Assembly: GCA_016709575.1 (NCBI GenBank)
Contig: JADJMM010000013.1
Location: 62,001-126,000 of the forward strand
Length of the DNA: 64,000 nt
Origin: Sphingobacteriaceae bacterium
GTDB lineage: Bacteria > Bacteroidota > Bacteroidia > B-17B0 > Aurantibacillaceae
Reading direction: 5' to 3'
Both the position numbers and the translations under genes were made by a program. Positions 57,146-64,000 of this stretch are shown here, one piece after another. Each line of letters begins with the position of its first letter. Position 1 is the first letter of the stretch. The notes beneath the pieces were generated by a model that was not told the DNA's origin, ran no database searches, and worked only from the letters and a program-made list of their open reading frames with translations.

Positions 57146-58219
57146 TTATTGTTTAGCTAAATAGACTGCTCCACCAACCGAATTTTGTTTGGCACCAGTT
57201 ACAGAACTTAATGTATTGATTTGCTCATTTAATCGTAAGTAACCCAGAAAAGCAAAAATAAGTGCTTCCTTGTAATTGATCGTGATGGTATCAGGAATAA
57301 TGATTTTTCCTTTGTAATAGTTCTGCAAGGCTTCAATTAAAAACGTATTGTGCGCGCCCCCACCTGTAATTAAAACATCACTTAAATTATTTTCGTTCAG
57401 CACTAATGCAATTTGAAACGAAATATGATGTACAAGCGTATTTAAAATGTCGTTTACTTGTAATTTACTTTTTTGAATACAATACAAAAATTCATTCTCG
57501 AACCATTCGCGTCCAATGGATTTTGCACCTTTCAGTTTAAAAAATTCAAGATTGTTTAATTCGTTAAATAAGTTTTCGTTAAAGTGTCCAAGCTTTGCCC
57601 AATTACCATTTTTATCGTAATCGCTTCCTGCTAATTGAGCAAAATAGTTAAGCGCCATGTTGGCAAAGCAAATATCAAAGGCTATCCTCGAATTATTTTT
57701 ATCGAACGAAATATTAGCAATCCCACCAATATTCAAACAACTTTTGTATTGTCCGAATAATAATTTATCTCCAATAGGAACTAAAGGCGCGCCTTGTCCT
57801 TGTAAGGCAACATCCAAACTCCTAAAATCACATACGGTTGTTGTATTAGAATAAGCTGCAATTGTGGCTCCACAACCAATTTGTGTACTGTAGCCTTTTT
57901 GTGGTTGATGAAAAACAGTATGTCCGTGTGAAGCTACAGCCAAAGGTTTTTCAGGAATATCTTTTGTAAATTTTGCAACCTCTTTGCCAAAAAATTTCCC
58001 TAATTGATGATGAAGTTTAAAATAATTTTCAACGTTTAAATAGGGTAGTGAGCGGAGTTTGTTTTTTTGTTCGGCTGTATAAGAAATGGTTTCAGCTTTA
58101 AGAATTTTGTAGCTAAAATTAGTGTCTGAGCCTTCAAACTCGCAAAGTGCAATATCTAAACCATCAAGAGAGGTGCCGCTCATGAGGCCTATGACTGTGT
58201 ATTTACTTGATTTTGACAA
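57146..58219 (-). CDS. anmK: Anhydro-N-acetylmuramic acid kinase
   Basis: 357 aa. Begins with TVIGLMSGTSLDGLDIALCE, the phosphate-binding opening of AnmK. SHGHTVFHQPQKGYSTQIGCG holds the substrate contacts, and LLFGQYKSCLNIGGIANIS and VLITGGGAHNTFLIE complete the ASKHA fold. It hydrates and phosphorylates 1,6-anhydroMurNAc in peptidoglycan recycling. The gene heads a reverse-strand operon with crcB, the OmpA gene, YhhQ and the isoaspartyl peptidase, all within a few bases of each other. Confidence 0.94.
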   Translation of the reverse strand: MSKSSKYTVIGLMSGTSLDGLDIALCEFEGSDTNFSYKILKAETISYTAEQKNKLRSLPYLNVENYFKLHHQLGKFFGKEVAKFTKDIPEKPLAVASHGHTVFHQPQKGYSTQIGCGATIAAYSNTTTVCDFRSLDVALQGQGAPLVPIGDKLLFGQYKSCLNIGGIANISFDKNNSRIAFDICFANMALNYFAQLAGSDYDKNGNWAKLGHFNENLFNELNNLEFFKLKGAKSIGREWFENEFLYCIQKSKLQVNDILNTLVHHISFQIALVLNENNLSDVLITGGGAHNTFLIEALQNYYKGKIIIPDTITINYKEALIFAFLGYLRLNEQINTLSSVTGAKQNSVGGAVYLAKQ

Positions 58220-58285
58220 ACTTTAAAAGCTTAAAATTATTTAAACAAATTCATAAAAAAAAGCACCAAAAATGGCATATAAGCT

Positions 58286-58293
58286 TATATTTG
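58286..58293 (+). promoter_or_regulatory. -7 promoter box TATATTTG before the acyl-CoA dehydrogenase gene
   Basis: TATATTTG fits TAnnTTTG and lies 42 bp before the ATG. No strong -33 element is seen. Confidence 0.5.
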
Positions 58294-58335
58294 CAAGGTT
58301 ACAAAAAATAAGCATTAATATAAAATTACGACCCC

Positions 58336-59478
58336 ATGCATTTTCAACTTACCGAAGAACATTTAATGATTCAGAAAGCGGCCCGTGAGTTTGCGCAAAA
58401 CGAATTAAAGCCGGGTGTTATTGAGCGTGACGAACAACAAAAATTTCCGACTGAGCAAATTAAAAAAATGGCTGAGTTAGGATTTTTAGGAATGATGGTT
58501 GATCCTAAATACGGCGGTGGCGGAATGGATGCAATTTCTTACGTTTTAGCAATGGAAGAAATTTCGAAAGTGGACGCTTCTTGCAGTGTGGTGATGAGTG
58601 TAAACAACTCATTAGTTTGTTGGGGATTAGAAAAATTCGGAACAGAAGAACAAAAACAAAAATATTTAGTGCCTTTAGCTAAAGGTGAGAAGATTGGCGC
58701 ATTTTGCTTATCAGAACCTGAAGCAGGAAGTGATGCTACTTCACAAAAAACTACTGCTATCGACAAAGGTGATCATTATTTAGTAAATGGTACAAAAAAC
58801 TGGATTACCAATGGAAATTCAGCTTCTATTTATTTAGTAATGGTTCAAACTAATGTTGAATTAGGTCACAAAGGCATCAACTGTTTAATTATTGAAAAAG
58901 GCATGCCGGGTTTCGTTGTAGGTCCGAAAGAAAATAAAATGGGTATTCGCGCAAGTGATACACACTCTTTAATGTTTACCGATGTGAAAGTTCCAAAAGC
59001 AAACCGTATTGGAGAAGAAGGTTTTGGATTTAAATTCGCAATGAAAACTTTAGGTGGTGGACGTATTGGAATTGCTTCTCAAGCCTTAGGAATTGCAAGT
59101 GGTGCTTATGAATTAGCATTGGCATATTCGAAAGAACGAAAAGCATTTGGAAAATTAATCTCTCAACATCAAGCAATTCAATTTAAATTGGCTGATATGG
59201 CTACTAAAATTGAGTGTGCCCGTCTATTAATTTACCGCGCAGCTTGGTTAAAGGATCAACATTTACCAATGGATAAAGAAAGTGCTATGGCAAAAGTTTA
59301 CGCCAGCGAAACAGCTATGTGGGTGACTACAGAGGCAGTTCAAATTCATGGTGGTTATGGTTATGTGAAGGAATATCATGTTGAACGTTTAATGCGTGAC
59401 GCAAAAATTACTCAGATTTACGAAGGAACCAGTGAAGTACAACGTATCGTAATTTCAAGAGCTCTTTTAACGCAATAA
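58336..59478 (+). CDS. Acyl-CoA dehydrogenase
   Basis: 380 aa, typical for short/medium-chain acyl-CoA dehydrogenases. Motifs: FCLSEPEAGSDATSQKTTA (FAD), WITNGNSASIYLVM, GGGRIGIASQALGIASGAYE, QAIQFKLADMATKIE and the C-terminal QIYEGTSEVQRIVISRALL, where the Glu supplies the catalytic base. It oxidises acyl-CoA to trans-2-enoyl-CoA and passes electrons to ETF; chain specificity cannot be told. Single gene with its own promoter and terminator. Confidence 0.95.
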   Translation: MHFQLTEEHLMIQKAAREFAQNELKPGVIERDEQQKFPTEQIKKMAELGFLGMMVDPKYGGGGMDAISYVLAMEEISKVDASCSVVMSVNNSLVCWGLEKFGTEEQKQKYLVPLAKGEKIGAFCLSEPEAGSDATSQKTTAIDKGDHYLVNGTKNWITNGNSASIYLVMVQTNVELGHKGINCLIIEKGMPGFVVGPKENKMGIRASDTHSLMFTDVKVPKANRIGEEGFGFKFAMKTLGGGRIGIASQALGIASGAYELALAYSKERKAFGKLISQHQAIQFKLADMATKIECARLLIYRAAWLKDQHLPMDKESAMAKVYASETAMWVTTEAVQIHGGYGYVKEYHVERLMRDAKITQIYEGTSEVQRIVISRALLTQ

Positions 59479-59498
59479 TAATTCAAAACTTATAAAAT

Positions 59499-59528
59499 TA
59501 AAGCCGTTTCACTCCGAAGCGGCTTTTT
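59499..59528 (+). terminator. Rho-independent terminator after the acyl-CoA dehydrogenase gene
   Basis: AAGCCGTTTC pairs with GAAGCGGCTT (one G-T) around the loop ACTCC, followed by T7. It lies 21 bp after the stop. Confidence 0.88.
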
Positions 59529-59577
59529 TTGTTTGTAACCAATTAATAAATCTTGCTCTCGTTTCAGAGGTATTTTC

Positions 59578-59585
59578 TATTTTTG
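59578..59585 (+). promoter_or_regulatory. -7 promoter box TATTTTTG before the cystathionine beta-synthase gene
   Basis: TATTTTTG fits TAnnTTTG, with TTG at 59552-59554 at about 23 bp. It lies 18 bp before the preferred ATG at 59604 and overlaps the region that a longer upstream start would translate, which argues for the ATG at 59604. Confidence 0.45.
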
Positions 59586-59603
59586 CATACTTATAATTAT
59601 CTC

Positions 59604-60977
59604 ATGAAAGTTTGTAAAAATATTATTGAAGCTATTGGCAATACACCAATGGTAAAACTAAACCGCATTGTTAAAGATTTACCTTGTGATGTATATGCCA
59701 AAGTTGAAACTTTTAACCCAGGTAACTCCATTAAAGATAGGATGGCAATCAAAATGATTGAAGACGCTGAGAAAGATGGTCGTTTGAAACCAGGCGGAAC
59801 AATTATTGAAGGAACCAGTGGAAACACAGGTATGGGTTTAGCAATTGGCGCCGTAATTAAAGGCTACAAATGTATTTTTACAACTACTGATAAACAGAGT
59901 AAAGAAAAGGTTGACGCGCTTCGTGCTTTCGGTGCTGAAGTTGTTGTTTGTCCTACTGACGTTGATCCTGAAGATCCACGTTCTTATTACTCAGTTTCTT
60001 CCCGTTTAGTAAATGAAATTCCAAATTCATGGAAACCGAATCAATATGATAATCCAAGTAACTCTGTAGCACATTACGAGCAAACAGGACCTGAAATTTG
60101 GGATCAAACTGATGGAAAAGTAACGCATTTAGTAGTTGGTGTAGGAACCGGTGGAACGATTTGTGGTACAGGAAAATATTTAAAAGAAAAAAATCCAAAC
60201 ATTAAAGTTTTAGGAATTGATACTTACGGTTCAGTATTCAAAAAATATAAAGAGACCGGTATTTTAGATAAGAATGAAATTTATCCTTACATCACTGAAG
60301 GAATTGGGGAAGATTTTTTACCTCAAAACGTTGACTTCAACATCATCGATCATTTTGAGAAAGTAACGGATAAAGAAGCAGCGATAATGACACGCCGTAT
60401 TACTCGTGAAGAAGCAATTTTCGTTGGTAACAGTGCTGGTTCTGCTTTAGCAGGACTAATGCAAATGAAAGATAAATTTAAAAAGGGCGACGTGGTTGTC
60501 ATTATTTTTCATGATCACGGCACACGTTATTTAGGCAAAATGTTTAATGATGATTGGATGCGCGATAGAGGTTTCTTACAAATCAGCAAACCAAAAGCAT
60601 TAGATTTAATTTCATCGCACAAAAACCAAAAATTAGTAACTGTTGATGCAGCTTCTACAGTAAGTGATGCACTTGCTTTAATGAATAAATTTGGCATTTC
60701 TCAAATTCCTGTTACAAAAGGAAAAGAGTTTGTAGGGTCATTAAACGATAGTTATTTGTTTTCGAAATTAATCGAATCGAACGATGTAAAAGGAAAAAGT
60801 GTTGAGAGTTTAATGCAGAAGTCATTTCCAATTGTAGATTCTCAATGTACAATTGATGAGATTTCTAAACTAATTACGAAGGATAATAACGCAGTATTGA
60901 TGCGTGATTTGGGAGGCAATACTCACATCATCACAAAACACGATGTTATTCAAGCTGTAGCGCAAATGGGAAATTAA
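59604..60977 (+). CDS. Cystathionine beta-synthase with CBS-domain pair
   Basis: 457 aa from ATG 59604; a TTG 51 bp upstream would add 17 residues not seen in the family. PLP fold-type II core: IIEAIGNTPMVKLNRIVKDL, PLP lysine in FNPGNSIKDRMAIKMIEDA, IIEGTSGNTGMGLAIGAV, GVGTGGTICGTGKYLKEK and VGNSAGSALAGL. Two CBS domains follow from ~335 (VTVDAASTVSDALALMNKFG; MQKSFPIVDSQCTIDEISKL). It joins serine and homocysteine, or can act as cysteine synthase; a heme domain is absent. Convergent overlap of 4 bp with the next gene. Confidence 0.93.
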   Translation: MKVCKNIIEAIGNTPMVKLNRIVKDLPCDVYAKVETFNPGNSIKDRMAIKMIEDAEKDGRLKPGGTIIEGTSGNTGMGLAIGAVIKGYKCIFTTTDKQSKEKVDALRAFGAEVVVCPTDVDPEDPRSYYSVSSRLVNEIPNSWKPNQYDNPSNSVAHYEQTGPEIWDQTDGKVTHLVVGVGTGGTICGTGKYLKEKNPNIKVLGIDTYGSVFKKYKETGILDKNEIYPYITEGIGEDFLPQNVDFNIIDHFEKVTDKEAAIMTRRITREEAIFVGNSAGSALAGLMQMKDKFKKGDVVVIIFHDHGTRYLGKMFNDDWMRDRGFLQISKPKALDLISSHKNQKLVTVDAASTVSDALALMNKFGISQIPVTKGKEFVGSLNDSYLFSKLIESNDVKGKSVESLMQKSFPIVDSQCTIDEISKLITKDNNAVLMRDLGGNTHIITKHDVIQAVAQMGN

Positions 60978-62130
60978 TCTGCAATTAATTTAGCAGCTTC
61001 TTTTCCTACTAAACTACCAATAGCAACACCCATTCCACCCATGCGAACGGCACAAACTACGTTCGGAGAGTAATGCTTGATGATTGGTTTTTTCTCGGTA
61101 CCAACGCCCATAATTCCGGCCCAGCGATGTCCAATTTCAAATTTTTGATTGGGAATTATTACTGTTTTTAAAAGTGTTTCCAGCTGATTTTGAATTTTTG
61201 GGGTAACTGCAATTTGTGTTGTAGTTTCTCCTTTTAAATCCAAATTTCTCCCGCCGCCAAATAAAATTCGGTTATCAATATTTCTGAAATAATAAAAACC
61301 TTCATCATAATGAAAAGTACCTTTTAATTTTAAATTTTGAATGGGTTTTGTAATTAAAACTTGAGCTCTTGCAGGCTCAACATCTTTTATTTTTAAAAGT
61401 TCTTTTGCAAAGCCATTTACTGCCACAACTACTTTTTCACTCTTAAAAACACCAAGATTGCTCTGTAATTCAACCCCCTTTTTTGTGTCGGTAATTTTAG
61501 AAATCTCGATGCCGTTTAAAATAGAGATATTTTCTTTTTGAGCTAATTGTAAAAGTGAATTAAACATTTTAGAAGTATCAATCTGACCTTCTTCCGAGTT
61601 CAAAATCATTCCCTTTACAGTTTTAAAGCCAAATGATTTTATTTTTGAATTCACCGAAGTGTACACATTTTTTCTTCCAATATATTCCTTCGCTTTTTTG
61701 TTTAGATAAAAAACAGATTCGTTGCAATTATCAAATTGCGCTTTTGTATTAAATAGCTCAAAGCCTCCGTGTTGCTTAAAGCCAATGTTTTTATCTCCGA
61801 GATTTTGCGGAGTAGCTTTAATCCATCCCAACGCATTTTTACCGTCTCCCATACAGTTTCTTCGGGCGTTTTTTTTAGGTCACTTAATAACTCACTTGGG
61901 CTCCCAAAACAAGCGAAACCGGCGTTTTTAGTGCTTGCTCCTGAAGGTAAAATGCCTTTTTCGAGTACTAAAACCTTAGCTTTTGGGTTGTTTTTTTTGA
62001 AATAAATAGCAGTGTTTAATCCAACAATTCCGGACCCAATTACAATCAAATCCACCCCGGTAAAATAATGCTTAAGTTCCCAGTAACTTATATTAACAGC
62101 ATTAGCATTAATTGTTGCTTTATTTCTCAT
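60974..62130 (-). CDS. FAD-dependent oxidoreductase, DAO family (one frameshift)
   Basis: About 385 aa after joining. The N-terminal fragment has the FAD loop LIVIGSGIVGLNTAIYFKKN and PSGASTKNAGFACFGSPSEL. The C-terminal part has KVVVAVNGFAKELLKIKDVE, DEGFYYFRNIDNRILFGGGR and GHRWAGIMGVGTEKKPII, typical of glycine/D-amino acid oxidase (PF01266) proteins. The slip is at the T4 run 61803-61806; adding one base gives LLRKNLGDKNIGFKQHGG. Substrate unknown; an amino acid or N-methyl amine is likely. Confidence 0.85.
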
Positions 62131-62186
62131 TGCGGTATAGGATAATTTTGTAAATTTAAGATGTTTTTTAGGAAACAGGTTAATTT

Positions 62187-64000
62187 ATGAATTTCAGGCT
62201 TTTAGCTATATTTTATTTAAGCTTTACTGCACTTATTGGTTTCGGACAGGCAGTGCCTACTGCCACACAGACTTTTCCACTGCATGTTGAGGGTTATGTA
62301 ACTGATTTGAAGGGGAATGGAATGCCTGGTGTTTCGGTAGCTGTTAATACCGGCGGAAAGGTAATCAATACTATCACAACAGACGGAACAGGAAAGTATG
62401 CTTTTGATTTGCCATTAAATGCTGATTATTCCATCATGGTATCGAAGCAAGGTATGGCCACAAAAAAGTATGCAGTCTCTACACGTGGTGTGCCTGATGA
62501 AAAAACCACCAGTAAATTCTCTACCGTTGAAGCCAGCTTAACCCTTTTTGAAAAATTAGATGGGGTAGATTATTCCTTACTCAATCAACCCTTAAACAAA
62601 TACACTTACAATCCCACTAAAGACAATTTCGAGTACGATAAAAATTATCTCGACCAAATGTTGGGGGGCTTACAAAATTTAATGGCGGCGCAACAAGCCG
62701 AATTAAATAAGAGGAAAGATTTGGAAGCAAATTATCAGTCTGCCGTAAAAGCCGGTGATAAAGCATTTCAGAAAAATGATTGGCAAGGAGCAAAAGCATC
62801 TTATCAGGCAGCTTTAGCTTTAAAACCAAATGAGTCGTGGCCAAAAGCCCAAATGGCACAAATTGATAAAACCATTGCGGAGTTAGCGGCTTTAGAAAAG
62901 AAAAAAGCTGATGATGCTAAAAAAGCAACCGAAGATGCGGCTAAGAAAAAAGCGGAAGAAGATTTAAATAATAAATATTTAGCAGCCATAAAAAAAGGTG
63001 ATGATGGTTTCAATAAAAAAGATTGGGCTGTTGCAAAAGCAGGGTATAATGAAGCTTTAACTTATAAAGCAGCTGAAACTTATCCAAAAAATCAGTTGGC
63101 AGCAATTGAGAAAGCTATTGCAGATGCGGCCAAAGCAAAAGCAGATGCCGATGCAAAAGCAGCAGCAGATGCAAAATATTTAGCAGCCATTAAAAAAGGA
63201 GATGATGCTTTCGCCACAAAAGCCTGGGCCAATGCAAAAGCAGGTTACACTGAAGCATTAGGTTTAAAGCCGACAGAACAATATCCAAAAGATAAAATTG
63301 CTGCTATTGACAAAGCTTTAGCTGATGAAGCCAACGCAGCAAAGAGTAAAGCAGAATTAGAAGGAAAATATTTAGCAGCGATTAAAAAAGGAGACGATGC
63401 CTTCGCAACAAAAGCATGGGCAAATGCAAAAGCTGGTTATACTGAAGCTTTGGGTTTAAAACCAACAGAGCAATATCCAAAAGATAAAATTGCAGCAGTC
63501 GATAAAGCCTTAGCAGATGAAGCAGCCGCTAAAGCAAAAGCGGAAGGTGATGCAAAAGCTAAAGCGGAATTAGAAGCAAAATACTTAGCAGCGATTAAAA
63601 AAGGAGATGATGCCTTCGCAACAAAAACTTGGGCAGCAGCTAAAGCAGGATTCACTGAAGCATTAGGAATAAAACCAACGGAGCAATATCCAAAAGATAA
63701 AATTGCAGCAATCGATAAAGCTTTAGCTGATGAAGCAGCCGCTAAAGCAAAAGCAGAAGGTGATGCAAAGGCAAAAGCAGAATTAGAAGCAAAATATTTA
63801 GCAGCCATTAAAAAAGGTGATGCAGCATTTGGATTAAAAGATTGGGCTACAGCTCGTGGTGGTTACAATGAAGCATTAGGAATTAAAGCTGGAGAAAAAT
63901 ATCCCAAAGATCAACTCGCATTAATTGATAAAGCACAAGGTGAAGCCGCTGCCGCGAAGGCAAAAGCTGAAGCAGAAGCCGCCGCAAAAGCGAAAGCCGA
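62187..64000 (+). CDS. Exported protein with CarboxypepD-like domain and tandem helical repeats (3' end beyond window)
   Basis: At least 604 codons without a stop, running off the right edge. Signal peptide (MNFRLLAIFYLSFTALIGFG). Residues ~35-115 are a carboxypeptidase-regulatory-like beta domain (VEGYVTDLKGNGMPGVSVAV, ITTDGTGKYAFDLPLNADYS). From residue ~183 begin tandem units of 64-81 aa with the core YLAAIKKGDDAFATKAWANA, then KAGYTEALGLKPTEQYPKD and KIAAIDKALA, followed by an Ala/Lys/Glu linker. The cores resemble paired TPR helices. It probably spans the periplasm or sits on the outer surface. No catalytic motif in the visible part. Confidence 0.85.
   Translation, partial: MNFRLLAIFYLSFTALIGFGQAVPTATQTFPLHVEGYVTDLKGNGMPGVSVAVNTGGKVINTITTDGTGKYAFDLPLNADYSIMVSKQGMATKKYAVSTRGVPDEKTTSKFSTVEASLTLFEKLDGVDYSLLNQPLNKYTYNPTKDNFEYDKNYLDQMLGGLQNLMAAQQAELNKRKDLEANYQSAVKAGDKAFQKNDWQGAKASYQAALALKPNESWPKAQMAQIDKTIAELAALEKKKADDAKKATEDAAKKKAEEDLNNKYLAAIKKGDDGFNKKDWAVAKAGYNEALTYKAAETYPKNQLAAIEKAIADAAKAKADADAKAAADAKYLAAIKKGDDAFATKAWANAKAGYTEALGLKPTEQYPKDKIAAIDKALADEANAAKSKAELEGKYLAAIKKGDDAFATKAWANAKAGYTEALGLKPTEQYPKDKIAAVDKALADEAAAKAKAEGDAKAKAELEAKYLAAIKKGDDAFATKTWAAAKAGFTEALGIKPTEQYPKDKIAAIDKALADEAAAKAKAEGDAKAKAELEAKYLAAIKKGDAAFGLKDWATARGGYNEALGIKAGEKYPKDQLALIDKAQGEAAAAKAKAEAEAAAKAKA
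62733..64000 (+). repeat. Six or more tandem coding repeats
   Basis: Repeat cores start (Tyr codon) at 62733, 62976, 63177, 63369, 63582 and 63795, with spacings of 243, 201, 192, 213 and 213 nt. The last four units are near-identical at the DNA level, and the two 213-nt spacings are equal, which points to recent duplication. The array continues past the window edge. Confidence 0.9.

Noticed and set aside
14353..62130. Programmed ribosomal frameshifting
   Set aside because: The slip sites share no slippery heptamer or downstream structure and occur in unrelated enzymes.
63437..63808. Reverse-strand ORF in the repeat region
   Set aside because: It is an antisense shadow of the Ala/Lys-rich tandem repeats with no family resemblance.
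1..64000. tRNA, rRNA, prophage or plasmid origin
   Set aside because: Scanning the intergenic regions by eye I found no cloverleaf-like sequence, rRNA, phage structural gene, integrase or iteron set; a computational tRNA search could still find something I missed.

Overview
The window looks like chromosomal DNA of a Bacteroidota bacterium, probably a free-living Flavobacteriia-like or Sphingobacteriia-like lineage. The DNA is AT-rich. Promoters carry the Bacteroidota -7 box TAnnTTTG and Shine-Dalgarno sequences are largely absent. There are proteins with type IX secretion (T9SS) C-terminal sorting domains, a gliding-motility-type C-terminal domain, PKD-rich adhesin-like protein, LytTR two-component pair, serine palmitoyltransferase (bacterial sphingolipids), BshA (bacillithiol) and a TPR/PD40/OmpA protein.

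Layout. 1-7.4 kb: 3' part of bshA (cut by the window edge), queE, a LytS/LytTR pair, and secreted proteins (an M43 protease with a T9SS tail, a serine hydrolase and a short M43 protease). 7.5-17 kb: a giant PKD protein interrupted by one in-frame stop, small cytosolic and periplasmic genes, a T9SS cargo protein, a REP-associated tyrosine transposase (RAYT) framed by hairpin repeats, and an HRDC protein. 17.2-18.7 kb: recA and a 450-bp intergenic region with palindromes and a possible small RNA. 18.7-26 kb: a lipid-modification cluster (desaturase, DUF1295, two CFA-synthase-like methyltransferases, a COG2907 flavoprotein, DUF1365, an MFS transporter). 26-29.4 kb: fahA, a type II NADH dehydrogenase and a D-Ala-D-Ala dipeptidase. 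29.4-33.5 kb: yajQ, a GHMP kinase, purC and a TPR protein. 33.6-38.3 kb: a T9SS beta-helix protein and a TPR histidine kinase with its LuxR-type regulator. 38.3-46.3 kb: lon, serine palmitoyltransferase, a class IV aminotransferase, pyrF, DUF3467, a GT87-like membrane protein and an MBL hydrolase. 46.3-54.1 kb: a rhomboid protease, then a cyanophycin-type locus (synthetase, cyanophycinase, isoaspartyl peptidase) that encloses an MBOAT/SGNH O-acylation pair. 54.1-62.1 kb: a VUT/YhhQ transporter, a PorE-like OmpA protein, crcB, anmK, an acyl-CoA dehydrogenase, cystathionine beta-synthase and a FAD oxidoreductase. The window ends inside a gene for a highly repetitive helical protein.

At least fourteen otherwise well-conserved genes have their frame broken, usually by what looks like one missing base in a short homopolymer; three more carry a single in-frame stop. 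The pattern points mainly to uncorrected indels in the assembly rather than mass pseudogenisation. I therefore give such genes as single CDS entries spanning both halves and state where the break lies. The most interesting biology is the furan/cyclopropane-fatty-acid-like lipid cluster, the three-step cyanophycin locus, the RAYT with mirrored hairpins, and a palindromic repeat that supplies the C-terminus of a coding gene.
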